The notes under the pieces are model-generated. The model did no database searches, had not been told where the DNA came from, and saw nothing but the letters and a program-made list of their open reading frames with translations. A stretch of 64,000 nucleotides of DNA from Bradymonas sediminis (GTDB taxonomy: Bacteria; Myxococcota_A; Bradymonadia; Bradymonadales; Bradymonadaceae). The stretch is from the NCBI RefSeq assembly GCF_003258315.1, contig NZ_CP030032.1, positions 3,226,501 through 3,290,500 of the forward strand, given 5' to 3'. Positions 20,262 to 29,186 of the stretch are shown here, in pieces; positions within the stretch are counted from its first letter, which is position 1; each line of letters starts with the position of its first letter. The position numbers and the translations under genes are program-made.

Positions 20262-21511
20262 AAAGACTCCATAAACGCGCGAAGTTGACGCAGCTCGGTC
20301 TTGCTCAGAGCCCGGAATTTCTCGCGACTCGCCGCGGCCTCGCCCCCGTGAAATTCGAGGGCTTCCTCAAGCGTGCTCGCGCGGCCGTCGTGCAAATAGA
20401 ACGGCCGGCCGCCCTGGAAGTCTTTGGCGATTCCGAATCCCCACAACGGCGCGGTGCGCCACTCATTGCTATCGGCGGTCCCTTCGATATAGCCGTCGTC
20501 TAATTCAGGCCCCATATCGTGCATTAACAGGTCGGTATAGGCGTGGAACTCAACTGCGGAGAGCGGCTCAATGGTCGACTTTCCAGTCTTCAGCGTCGGC
20601 ACGTGACAGGCCGTGCAATTGATCTCCTCGAAGATCGCCTCGCCCTTGAGGACCTCCGGGTCGTCGGCGTTTCGGCGCGCTGGCGGGCGCAACACGCGCA
20701 GATAATGATTCACTGCCATCAACGTCCCGGAAGAAAGCTCCGGGTCGGGCACCAGGTCGGCTGTCCCATCGCCGACCTGATAATTGATCGGGTCGAGCGT
20801 CGCGTAATCCGACGTGATTCCCATATCCTGGTGGTACGCCGACACGGTCTGATCGAGCAGGGAAATCGCCGAAGCTTTCAGCCCAAATCTCCCGATATAA
20901 TAGCCGTCGTGTTGTTGAATGCGGGCGCCATTGGCCTGCGCGGCGATCGCGTCGAGCTGCGGGTCGGCCGGGATCCAATTGATGCGCCCGGAGATGCCGT
21001 CGCCGTCTTCGTCGTCGGGGTCCGCCAGGGCAATGAGCGTGGCATCATCGACCGCCTCTAGGAGTCCCAGCCCGGTCACCGAGGGCGCGACCATCCGCGT
21101 CCACACGATATCATCACCGCTCGGCAGCACTTCGGGCTCGTAGCCCGGGATGGCGCGGTCCTGCAGTTGCGGCCCACCTTCGTTGAGCATCGCGTCGAAG
21201 ATGCCATTGGCGTCTACCCGTCCGAAGCGCACGAAGCTGAACTCCGGGTGCCCCGGCCCCTCGCCGGGGTGACAGGAGTTACACGAGCGGGCGTTGAAGA
21301 TCGGACCGAGCCCCTCGCTGAAGCTGAACTGATGCTCAAACTCCTCGTCCCCGGCGGCGAACATGCGCATTTGCGCGGTGGTCAACCCCTCCATCGGCAC
21401 GTCGAATAGATGAGCCTCATCCGGCTCACCAGGCACAAAAAAGTCACATCCCGACGCGACGATCGCTGCGCCGATCGCCAGACTTGCCGGCAACTTCCAC
21501 TTCCAACTCAT
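20258..21511 (-). CDS. Di-haem oxidoreductase (DHOR, DUF1111 family) lipoprotein
   Basis: A 417-residue lipoprotein (lipobox IVASGC, C22) with two c-type haem motifs, C77-N-S-C80-H81 and C299-T-A-C302-H303. Family-typical segments are SFSEGLGPIFNARSC, NEWRTAPLWGFG and LHDGRASTLEEALEFHGGEA. DHOR proteins are relatives of cytochrome c peroxidase/MauG, and many are periplasmic thiol-oxidase-like enzymes of unclear substrate. It is the first gene of an operon with a Rieske protein and a porin. This arrangement suggests a compact periplasmic redox system. A ~140-base leader upstream is gene-free. Confidence 0.85.
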   Translation of the reverse strand: MSWKWKLPASLAIGAAIVASGCDFFVPGEPDEAHLFDVPMEGLTTAQMRMFAAGDEEFEHQFSFSEGLGPIFNARSCNSCHPGEGPGHPEFSFVRFGRVDANGIFDAMLNEGGPQLQDRAIPGYEPEVLPSGDDIVWTRMVAPSVTGLGLLEAVDDATLIALADPDDEDGDGISGRINWIPADPQLDAIAAQANGARIQQHDGYYIGRFGLKASAISLLDQTVSAYHQDMGITSDYATLDPINYQVGDGTADLVPDPELSSGTLMAVNHYLRVLRPPARRNADDPEVLKGEAIFEEINCTACHVPTLKTGKSTIEPLSAVEFHAYTDLLMHDMGPELDDGYIEGTADSNEWRTAPLWGFGIAKDFQGGRPFYLHDGRASTLEEALEFHGGEAAASREKFRALSKTELRQLRAFMESL

Positions 21512-21648
21512 ATCTTCCTCGTAAGTGTTCAGGTAAGAGTGCGGCCACGCAAATAAAATACTTAGCAGGCACTAAAACTAAAGTTAGCCGGATCTAACAA
21601 AGAGATTTTTGGAAGTCAATATGGCGTTCCGAATCATTTCAAAACACA

Positions 21649-21685
21649 AAAACCCCCACGTCAGCCGAGCTGACGTGGGGGTTTT
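21649..21685 (-). terminator. Rho-independent terminator after the AsmA-like gene
   Basis: A perfect 17-bp stem (AAAACCCCCACGTCAGC / GCTGACGTGGGGGTTTT) with a three-base loop, 53 bases past the stop of the minus-strand gene. It ends in TTTTTGTGTTTTG on that strand. Confidence 0.9.
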
Positions 21686-21737
21686 GGCGAGGGTTATTTA
21701 GGTTGTGGGGTTTGGTTTCGCACCGCGGGCCGGCGCG

Positions 21738-22685
21738 CTACTTCGACTCCCCGTCGAGCGCCCCGGTCTCAATAGAGACGCTTGAGCCAAAGAAGGAGCC
21801 GACCTCGGCGATCTTCGTCAGAAATTCAACCTCGGAGTCGCCCTCGGCCGACATCTTCAATTTGATCTTCGGCTCGCTGTCGGGATCCACGCTCAACCGA
21901 GTGTCGATAGTCCCTTCGTCCAGGCTCAGCAACACCGACATCTTCACCATCGGGGTCTGGTTGCTGGCGATACGCCCGTCGAGCCTGGAGAAACCCAGCG
22001 GGTCCCCCAAAAACTTTGGTTCCTTTAGCTCGCCGCTGACCTTGACCAGCTCGGTCGTCACGAATTCGCCGCCCTCGGGGCGCGTCACAAAGACGGTGCC
22101 GTCAATGCCGCGTACTTCGTAGGACGCGTCAGATCCGAGAGCAAGAATAACGCGCATATCCCGCGCGTTCATATGCCGCAGATTTAGCCCCATCGTGTCC
22201 GCGCTCGGCGACTCTTCCTCGCCGACAAAGGTCTTTTCGATCGAGAGCAATCCGTCGTCGTCAATCTCAATCGTGACGGTCCCATTGGCCGCGACGGCCT
22301 CGTGAATTTCAATCGTGCCTGTCACCAGCGCCGCCAAATCCAGCAGCACGTCGGCGTCGCCAACGTGGATCGTCTCTCGCCCGTCGGGCGCCAGAAAACG
22401 CACGTCGGTGGCCTTTACGCGAACACCGCTGCCCCCCTCAAAGAACAATATCTCGTCGATCGAACCGATCTTCATGGACCCGCCCATCCCCTCGGTCGCG
22501 TCGGCCTGAACCCGCTCGGAGACATAACTTCGCCCCGAGTCGGAGCGCACCCAGAGCAGCCCAACACCGACCGACAAGATCAACAGCGCCACCAACCCCC
22601 CCGCTCCACGAAGGCCCCAGCGAAACGCCCGCTGCTTGCCCGATTTTCCACGGCTACCCGAATCGCTCATGCCTCCTTCCCTCAT
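21738..22685 (-). CDS. AsmA/DUF748-like single-pass membrane protein
   Basis: A 315-residue protein. A basic N-terminus and one hydrophobic helix (about residues 26-47) are followed by a long beta-rich domain (GMGGSMKIGSIDEILFF, VGDADVLLDLAALVTGTIEI, FSRLDGRIASN). This resembles the periplasmic part of AsmA-like or DUF748 proteins that span the envelope and move or tether lipids. The start could be 22685 or 22670; a GGAGG lies too close to the latter. It follows the probable ovoB gene by 15 bases and is the last gene of that unit. A link with ovothiol chemistry is not obvious. Confidence 0.55.
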   Translation of the reverse strand: MREGGMSDSGSRGKSGKQRAFRWGLRGAGGLVALLILSVGVGLLWVRSDSGRSYVSERVQADATEGMGGSMKIGSIDEILFFEGGSGVRVKATDVRFLAPDGRETIHVGDADVLLDLAALVTGTIEIHEAVAANGTVTIEIDDDGLLSIEKTFVGEEESPSADTMGLNLRHMNARDMRVILALGSDASYEVRGIDGTVFVTRPEGGEFVTTELVKVSGELKEPKFLGDPLGFSRLDGRIASNQTPMVKMSVLLSLDEGTIDTRLSVDPDSEPKIKLKMSAEGDSEVEFLTKIAEVGSFFGSSVSIETGALDGESK

Positions 22686-22700
22686 TTAATGACGGCTACC

Positions 22701-23876
22701 TTAATACTCCTCCATGAGCGCCTCGCCAACCAGTAAGACCGCCTGCTCCAAAACGCGGCGCTGGGTCCCAAAATTAAGACGCATATGCCGACTCCCGCCC
22801 ACGCCAAACGGGTGCCCGGCGGTCAAACCAAGCCCGGCCTGCTCGACAAAAAACCGCTCTAATTCGGCGTCATCTTTGCCCATCGCACGGCAGTCGAGCC
22901 ACATCAAAAAGGTCGCCTCCGGCATCAGTGGGTGGAGGCCATCGAGGTCTGATAGGGCCGCGAAGAGCCAGCGGCGATTGCCGTCGAGATAGCCCATCAG
23001 CGCGTCGAGCCAGGCGTCGGCGTGGCGATACGCGGCCTCAAACGCGGCCATCGTCAACGGGTTGAAGGGATGCAGGTGCAGCCGCCCGAAGACCGCGCGC
23101 ATCGCCTCTCGATCCGCGGCGTTTGAGACCACCGCCGCGCTCATGCCCATGCCGGGCATATTGAAGGTCTTCGCCTGTGAGAGCGCCGTCACCAGACGCA
23201 GCTCGGCCGGGGCGCCCAGCGCCAGCGGAATATGGCGCTGCCCCGGATAGACGAGGTCTGCGTGAACCTCGTCGCTCACCAAAACCATGTCATAACGAAG
23301 CGCGATCTCGACCAGCCGGTCGAGTTCCTCGGCGCGCCAGACTCGCCCGATCGGGTTATGCGGGCTGCATAACAGCAGCATCTTCGCGCCGCCCGCAGCC
23401 GCCGCCTCGATCTGCTCAAAGTCCAGATGATAAATTTCTTCGACGCGCCGCAGCGGGCTCACGATAAGCACTCGCCCGTTTTGCTCCACGCTCCCGAAAA
23501 ACGGCGGGTACACCGGCGCCGGCACGATGATCTTATCGCCCGGCTCGGTCAGCCCCAGGATCGCCGCGGCGATGATGGGAACAGTACCCGGCGACCACAG
23601 CAGATGCGCCGGGTCGATGCCCCAATGATGGCGCCGCTGATACCACCCACAAAACGCCTCGATAAGACTCTCGGGCGCCGTCGCGTAGCCGTAGATGGGA
23701 TGCTTTGCGCGGGCCATCAGGGCTTCGCGCGCGCTGGGGGGCGCGGCGAAGTCCATATCGGCGACCCATAAGGGGATAACGTCGGCCCGGCCGAATTTGG
23801 CCAGGCGGCCGTCGTATTTTTCGCAGCCCGTGCCGGCCCGATTGCCGGGCGCGTCGAAGTCGAACTCAATCGTCAT
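22701..23876 (-). CDS. ovoB: MalY/PatB-type PLP C-S lyase, probable ovothiol lyase OvoB
   Basis: A 391-residue fold-type I aminotransferase-like enzyme. MalY/PatB hallmarks are WVADMDF, YGYATAP, SPHNPIGRVW, SDEVHADLVY and a PLP lysine at K236 (SQAKTFNMPGM). These enzymes cleave C-S bonds of cysteine conjugates. The gene starts inside the last codons of ovoA (11-base overlap), so the two are coupled. In ovothiol synthesis, a PLP lyase (OvoB) cleaves the histidyl-cysteine sulfoxide made by OvoA to 5-thiohistidine. Assignment to OvoB is inferred from this coupling; a general cystathionine beta-lyase or aminotransferase is the alternative. Confidence 0.7.
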   Translation of the reverse strand: MTIEFDFDAPGNRAGTGCEKYDGRLAKFGRADVIPLWVADMDFAAPPSAREALMARAKHPIYGYATAPESLIEAFCGWYQRRHHWGIDPAHLLWSPGTVPIIAAAILGLTEPGDKIIVPAPVYPPFFGSVEQNGRVLIVSPLRRVEEIYHLDFEQIEAAAAGGAKMLLLCSPHNPIGRVWRAEELDRLVEIALRYDMVLVSDEVHADLVYPGQRHIPLALGAPAELRLVTALSQAKTFNMPGMGMSAAVVSNAADREAMRAVFGRLHLHPFNPLTMAAFEAAYRHADAWLDALMGYLDGNRRWLFAALSDLDGLHPLMPEATFLMWLDCRAMGKDDAELERFFVEQAGLGLTAGHPFGVGGSRHMRLNFGTQRRVLEQAVLLVGEALMEEY

Positions 23877-26016
23877 GAGGCTCCCACACCGTCATCTCGG
23901 ACAGGGAATGTTGGAATTTATGACTCGTCTCGCGAATCACAAACGGCACCTGGCGCGGCGCGTCGAGCAAGCGGAAATTCGGCTCCAGATGAGCCTTGAG
24001 CCCATCGAGGGTCGTGACATTCTCGCCGTTTTTCTTAAACCCGCCGATCCACTTATCTCTGGGCGTATGCTCCTCAAGCCAGGTATAGGGCGAGGCGATC
24101 ATCAGAAGACCGCCGGGCTGGATGCGGGTGTGAATGTCGTTGAGGAATTTCGCGGGCTCATAGAGGCGGTCGATCAGGTTGGCCGCAAAGACCAGGTCGA
24201 AGTCGCGGTAATTCGGCTTCAGATTACACGCGTCGCCCTGGGCAAAGTCCGGGACGCGCACCTTATCGAGGCCCAACTCGGCGAGCGTGCGGGTCTTAAA
24301 GAGACGCAGATCGCCCTCGTCGGTCAGGGTATAGCGCAACATGCCGTCGCGCCCGATTTGCACGCCCTGGTCGATAAATCGCACCGAAAAATCAAGACCG
24401 AGCACCTCATCAAAATAGCGCGCTAACTCAAAACTCGCCCGCCCCGAGGCACAGCCCAAGTCCAGCGCCTTGCGGGTCTCTCGCCCCTCCAAATAGGGCG
24501 CCAAAAGCTCGACCAACGCCCGCGGGAAATTCGGAACCCCGAAATAACTATCGCCGTAGTGGAACTCGGCGTACTCCGACATCAGCTCATCGGTCTCGTA
24601 GAGCGACGTCGGCGCGGTGCGCTTGAGCTCGCCGCTGACATAGCGAAAGCCAGCGTGTTGGAAGAAGTGGCGGCGAAACGCATAGCGCGACGAGGGCTCG
24701 GTTTCGTTGCCACAGGAAATCCAGGAGCCGCCCTTCATCAGATTATGCTTTCCGTCAAAGGTGGGCACGCTGAAGTCGTCGTAGATGGGGTGAACTTCGA
24801 AGCCCTCGAAGGGATAAATCGGCGTCTGCGTCCACTGCCAGACGTTGCCAATCACGTCATAAAACTCGCCGTGCTTAAAGCGGTCCACCGGGCAGGAGGA
24901 CGCGTGGTGGTCGAGGTGAAGATTGGCATTCCAGGGCGTATCCGGGCGCACCTGCACATCCGCGACATCGTAGAGGCGATACCACTCATCCTCGGTCGGC
25001 AGGCGAATGGGCTCACCGGTCTGCTCGGCCTTCCAATTGCAGAATGCCTCGGCCTCCAAAAAATTCGTCTCGACCGGCCAATTCCAGGGCATCGGAACCT
25101 CTTCGGTCATCAGGCGAAGCGCCCACTCACCCGTCGCCTCGGAAGCGCCCTTGCGCCAAAACTCCGGCGCCTCGCGCTTGCTAAAGTCCAGCCATTGCCA
25201 ACCTTCTTCGCTCCAATATGCTTCGTTCTGATAACCGCCGGCCTCCACAAATTCGAGGAATTCCTGGTTGCTCACCAGATATTGACTCGCCTCGAATCCG
25301 GCGACGTCGGCCTCGTGGCTGCCATACTCATTGTCCCAGCCATAGATATCGGAATCCGCGTCCTTGCCCAGCACGACGCGCCCGCCCTCGACCGGCAGCA
25401 ACTTATTGGTCGGCGCGGGCCCGAAGTCCTCGCAACGCGCCCAATCGGGATGGGGCGACACCCACTCAATCTTCTGCTGGCGGATGAGCACCGAGGAAGT
25501 CTCCAGGTGGATTCGCTCATGCTCGATGCCCATGACGATGGCCCACCACGGGCTCTCCTGGTTAATGGGCAGTGACAGCGGCGCGCTCTCGATAATGCCA
25601 AGCACCCGATTTCGCACCTTATTTCGGTACTCCATCACCTGCGCGACCGTCGGCCAATTATAATTGCTCTCGTCGAGGTCATCCCAACTCATCTCGTCGA
25701 CGCCGACCGCAAAGACCGACTCAAACTCCTCATCGACTCGCTCGTTGAGCAGGCGCGTGAGCATCAATTTATTGACAAAAAAGGTCGCGGTATGCCCGAG
25801 ATAAAAGATCAACGGGTGGCGCAGGCTGATCGACTTCTTCAGATAGGCGTCATCGCAATTAAGGCACTCAAAGAGCGACTCATAGCGCGTCCAGGTATCC
25901 AAAAAATAGTCGCGAATACGCCGGCGCATCTCCAGCGGGTCATCGCCGCTTAGGCGCGGCGTGCGGGTGACAAGCGGAGGAATAGACGCGTCTTCGGGCA
26001 TGGATTCTTGATGCAT
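23866..26016 (-). CDS. ovoA: OvoA: 5-histidylcysteine sulfoxide synthase / mercaptohistidine methyltransferase
   Basis: A 716-residue three-domain enzyme with the order and length of OvoA. An N-terminal DinB-like domain has the non-haem iron site: H75 (FYLGHTATFF) and H166-x3-H170-x-E172 (GIEHERIHLE). A formylglycine-generating-enzyme-like domain (about residues 200-445) follows. A C-terminal SAM methyltransferase (about 490-716) has motif I ALDLGCASGRASFELA. OvoA couples the cysteine sulfur to histidine C5 using oxygen, and the methyltransferase makes the N-pi-methyl product, ovothiol A, a strong thiol antioxidant. The start could be 26016 or an ATG five codons later. The next gene overlaps it by 11 bases. 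The gene upstream is 122 bases away, so ovoA may have its own promoter. Confidence 0.92.
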   Translation of the reverse strand: MHQESMPEDASIPPLVTRTPRLSGDDPLEMRRRIRDYFLDTWTRYESLFECLNCDDAYLKKSISLRHPLIFYLGHTATFFVNKLMLTRLLNERVDEEFESVFAVGVDEMSWDDLDESNYNWPTVAQVMEYRNKVRNRVLGIIESAPLSLPINQESPWWAIVMGIEHERIHLETSSVLIRQQKIEWVSPHPDWARCEDFGPAPTNKLLPVEGGRVVLGKDADSDIYGWDNEYGSHEADVAGFEASQYLVSNQEFLEFVEAGGYQNEAYWSEEGWQWLDFSKREAPEFWRKGASEATGEWALRLMTEEVPMPWNWPVETNFLEAEAFCNWKAEQTGEPIRLPTEDEWYRLYDVADVQVRPDTPWNANLHLDHHASSCPVDRFKHGEFYDVIGNVWQWTQTPIYPFEGFEVHPIYDDFSVPTFDGKHNLMKGGSWISCGNETEPSSRYAFRRHFFQHAGFRYVSGELKRTAPTSLYETDELMSEYAEFHYGDSYFGVPNFPRALVELLAPYLEGRETRKALDLGCASGRASFELARYFDEVLGLDFSVRFIDQGVQIGRDGMLRYTLTDEGDLRLFKTRTLAELGLDKVRVPDFAQGDACNLKPNYRDFDLVFAANLIDRLYEPAKFLNDIHTRIQPGGLLMIASPYTWLEEHTPRDKWIGGFKKNGENVTTLDGLKAHLEPNFRLLDAPRQVPFVIRETSHKFQHSLSEMTVWEPHDD

Positions 26017-26138
26017 TTGGATGGCTCAATTTCGAATCAATATGAATAAGCCCCGGCATAAACCAGGGCGTATAAGTGCAAAATGGTATGCGCCGTTTAA
26101 GATGCGCACGCGCGAAAAAGGTTGCAAAATCCTGAGGA

Positions 26139-27128
26139 TTAATCCTCGGCGCAGGCCGCCTCGACCTGCGTAAGATATCGCTCCAAACCGCTGAGTCGGG
26201 AGAGCCAGGACAGCGGGATGCCGTCGCCCCCGATGCCACCGGCTGCGCCTAGCATCGCGCCAACGAAGATGCCCCGCCCGGCGTTATCGCCGCCGGCGAA
26301 GATATTCTGTCGCACGCCGCCGACAAAGACCAAGTGGTCGCGCAAAATCGTCACGGACACCGGGATCGCCATGCGCGTATAGCAGGCCGCGCCGAAATGC
26401 TCGGCGATATATTTCGGTCGATTTTCGTCCAGGGCGAGCGCGGACTCGATGACTTCGCGCGCCGAATCGGGCGCCTCGGCGGCGGCGGCTTTCATGGCAT
26501 GCAGAATCGACTCGCCTAAGATCACCTGCTCGAGCGCGCGGGCGCCGAAGAGCGCGTAGGCGACCGCTTCGTCATGGTTATTGGTGATGCGAATCGCCTC
26601 CTCGGCGATCTCGAGCAGCCTCGGGTCCCCGGCGTAGCGCGCGACGATGGGCGGCAATTTGCTAAACGCTGGCATCTGCGCGTCATCAGCGCCAACCTTC
26701 AAGCTAAGTTCGACGTCCTCTTTGGACCCCTCGCCCTCTCCTTTCGCCTCGGCCTCTTTGGCGTTGTCCAAAGTCCCCCGCGTCGCCGCGTCGATATAGC
26801 CGCTAAAACTCCCGCCGCGCTCGAAGGTCGCGCGAAATTCGGCGAGATAATCGGCAGGCATCCACGCTCCGCCGTTTTGGGCCAGAGAGCGCAGCGCCAC
26901 CGCCATCTGCTCGCCATAATGGGTCACGTCGCCGGGGGATTTATCGGCGTGGGCAAAATAGCCGGCGACGCCTTCGTAATCGCGCGGATTTGGCGCCGCA
27001 AACTCGGGCTTCGCGCCGGCGACGTCGGCCAGGCGGTCGGCGTCATAGAGCCAATGAAATCCAAGGGATGCGGCGTCGGCGACAAGGGCGCCGAGGATGG
27101 CGCCCTGCTTACGTTGATTGGGATGCAT
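26139..27128 (-). CDS. ADP-ribosylglycohydrolase / J1-crystallin family protein
   Basis: The start at 27128 (MHPNQRKQGAILGALVADAA) is chosen for GGAGAG five bases upstream; 329 residues. The opening GAILGALVADAASLGFHW and the late GGDNAGRGIFVGAMLGAAGG are family hallmarks. The usual metal-binding GGDTD-type motif is altered here to GGDNAGR, a variant typical of the J1-crystallin branch, so ADP-ribose hydrolysis is uncertain. A tetrad of acidic residues and helices fits the all-alpha fold. It lies 80 bases after the membrane-protein gene. A short palindrome (GAGGATTAATCCTC) spans its stop codon and may act as a weak terminator. Confidence 0.75.
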   Translation of the reverse strand: MHPNQRKQGAILGALVADAASLGFHWLYDADRLADVAGAKPEFAAPNPRDYEGVAGYFAHADKSPGDVTHYGEQMAVALRSLAQNGGAWMPADYLAEFRATFERGGSFSGYIDAATRGTLDNAKEAEAKGEGEGSKEDVELSLKVGADDAQMPAFSKLPPIVARYAGDPRLLEIAEEAIRITNNHDEAVAYALFGARALEQVILGESILHAMKAAAAEAPDSAREVIESALALDENRPKYIAEHFGAACYTRMAIPVSVTILRDHLVFVGGVRQNIFAGGDNAGRGIFVGAMLGAAGGIGGDGIPLSWLSRLSGLERYLTQVEAACAED

Positions 27129-27208
27129 AAACTCTCTCCGCGCGGGGTGATTTAGACCCTCCGAGAGATAGTCACCGCGACCCAAACTAGCAACCTCGAC
27201 CCTCGACC

Positions 27209-29173
27209 TCAGTCGAGTTTACCTTCGTTTCGCTCCAGCCAGATGGTGACGCCGTGCAGCGTCAGCAGGGCTGCGGCCAGGGCAATCCAGGTCGAAGGAA
27301 GCGTCAGGTAGGTGTCGACCAATTCTCCCTGCTCGAAGATCGCGCCGGAGCGCGGCAACACCACCGTTCTCACGCCGCGGTCCATCTCAAAGAGAAGCGC
27401 CAAAAACGCGGCCGAGAACAACCCGCAGATAATCACCGCCAGCGGCGAGAGGACCTTGGCGCTGCCCGGAATAAAGATGCGAATATTCTCGGCGACCCGG
27501 GGCGCCTTGCGCCGAATCAGCATCCCCAGGAGCATCATCAAAAGCCCGCATACGATCGCGAGGATCGCCAGAACAACACGACTCATCTGGGCGAGCGCGC
27601 CTACCCTGGCCGCGCCGCTTAGGGACGCCGGGCTGATGTCAGAATTCGCGCCGGGTCCCACCGAAATCGCCTCGGCCAGAAGTTGCTCGCTGGGGGGCGC
27701 ATCGGAAGCGCGCGCCCCGGCTCGAAGCGCACCTTGAGCCTTGCGGGCGTAGGCGATCCACACGTCACGGCTCTCGCTTTCGCCGAGTTCCTCCAGCCAG
27801 GTCAGGACCTTCGGAGAATCGTAAGTGGCGTCGAATAATTCGGGCGGCGCGCTCTTTAAAGTGGCGCTCACCGTGGCGTGTTTTTGCACCACCGCCGGCA
27901 AGATCGAGCAACCCAGGACCAGCGCAAAGAGGCCGATGGCGTCCCACATATTGATATCGGGCAGCGGCAATCCCTTGGCGGTGCGCCGACGAGTCGCGCG
28001 CAAACCCACGCCTAGCGGAATCAAGATCAGAGTCATCACGAGCGCCATCCACAGCAGGCTCGCCCGGTCGGCTTTTCGCGCGCTCGCCTCATTAAGCGCG
28101 ACCAGCGGCGCATGAGACGCCTTGGCCGCGCGCCCCCGCCACGCCTGGGCGAGTTCGGCGCGCTTCTTCGCGCCGATCCAATCGCCCACCCAGCGCCAGG
28201 TCAGCGCGCTCTGCTCGCTATTGGGGAAAAACTCGGCGACGCGCCCCTGCAGATTGTCCACGAGCTCGACGTCGTTTCCGTGAATGCCGTCGCGCAAAAG
28301 CTCGCGCAGCGCGATGCTCAGCTCGGTCTGCATCGCCAACCCATTGAAGCGCTCGACGAGCACGCCGCGGGCCTGCATCTTCTGCTTGGCGCGCGCGGCG
28401 ACCTTTGTGGACAGCGCGTCTTCGCCGTATTTAATCAAGAGAAAGGTGGCCAGCAGGTCGTCGCTCCAGGGCGCATCTTCGATCTGAACGGCGCGCTCGT
28501 AGAGCTTCGCAGGCGACGCATCCTCCTGAGAAAGCTGGGTGACCCGCCCGCGGTAGAGGGGCAAAAAAAGGTTGGTCGGGTCGCGCTCTTCGGCGACGGA
28601 CAATCGCGCGATGGCCTGCTCGGCTTGCTCCAGGCTGAGCATTTCGAGCTCAATCTCCTGCTCAACCCCGGCCAGGGCCAACGCGTCTGCGCTGGCCGTC
28701 ATGATGAGCGCGGACTCAAAAAGTCCGCTGCCCGGCGTCGGGTCGCCGGGGCGATAATGGACCTCGATGGTCGACTCGGCCTCGGGCTCCTCGACCGTGA
28801 GCGCGCGCGAAAAGAGCGTGAGCGTATAGCCATCTTCGGCGGGCGCCATCGCGTCGATCACCCCCGGGAACCGGTGGCGCTCAACGATCTGCCCGGCGTC
28901 GAGGTCAACGGTGAGCAAATCCGAGCGCCGCGCCAAATAGCCTCGGCGACCGTCGATAAGCGGCTCGAAACGAAGGGGTTTCCCGGAGGCGTACTCAATC
29001 GTCCACAGAGTTTCGCCCGCGGCGTCCACCCCGGCGACCGCCCCGCCCTGCTGCTCTAAGCGCACGACCTCGGCGCTCACCGGGGCGGCCATCAATAGGA
29101 ATGCGAAAAAGACGACTAGACGCCCAGGCCAGGTTGAACTCATCAGCAAGCTCCGCGATTGTTCACATTCCAT
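27209..29173 (-). CDS. Exported protein with beta-propeller-like start and five C-terminal membrane helices
   Basis: I do not recognise the family. The start at 29173 has AAGGAAG six bases upstream and opens a Sec-type signal (VVFFAFLLMAAPVSA); 654 residues. The first part (GGAVAGVDAAGETLWTIEYA, then RRSDLLTVDLDAGQIVERH) reads like PQQ-type propeller repeats. A helical TPR-like stretch follows (EQAIARLSVAEERDPTNLFL, LYERAVQIEDAPWSDDLLA). The C-terminal third has five hydrophobic segments separated by a ~90-residue loop. It lies 13 bases downstream of the lactone-oxidase gene and is probably co-transcribed with it. Function unknown. Confidence 0.55.
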   Translation of the reverse strand: MECEQSRSLLMSSTWPGRLVVFFAFLLMAAPVSAEVVRLEQQGGAVAGVDAAGETLWTIEYASGKPLRFEPLIDGRRGYLARRSDLLTVDLDAGQIVERHRFPGVIDAMAPAEDGYTLTLFSRALTVEEPEAESTIEVHYRPGDPTPGSGLFESALIMTASADALALAGVEQEIELEMLSLEQAEQAIARLSVAEERDPTNLFLPLYRGRVTQLSQEDASPAKLYERAVQIEDAPWSDDLLATFLLIKYGEDALSTKVAARAKQKMQARGVLVERFNGLAMQTELSIALRELLRDGIHGNDVELVDNLQGRVAEFFPNSEQSALTWRWVGDWIGAKKRAELAQAWRGRAAKASHAPLVALNEASARKADRASLLWMALVMTLILIPLGVGLRATRRRTAKGLPLPDINMWDAIGLFALVLGCSILPAVVQKHATVSATLKSAPPELFDATYDSPKVLTWLEELGESESRDVWIAYARKAQGALRAGARASDAPPSEQLLAEAISVGPGANSDISPASLSGAARVGALAQMSRVVLAILAIVCGLLMMLLGMLIRRKAPRVAENIRIFIPGSAKVLSPLAVIICGLFSAAFLALLFEMDRGVRTVVLPRSGAIFEQGELVDTYLTLPSTWIALAAALLTLHGVTIWLERNEGKLD

Positions 29174-29186
29174 AGATAACTTCCTT

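Noticed and set aside
24559-25575. Plus-strand 338-codon frame inside ovoA
   Set aside because: Antisense shadow of a high-GC gene; the OvoA domains on the minus strand are unambiguous.
28112-29059. Plus-strand 315-codon frame opposite the large membrane protein gene
   Set aside because: Shadow frame; the minus-strand gene has a ribosome site and signal peptide.
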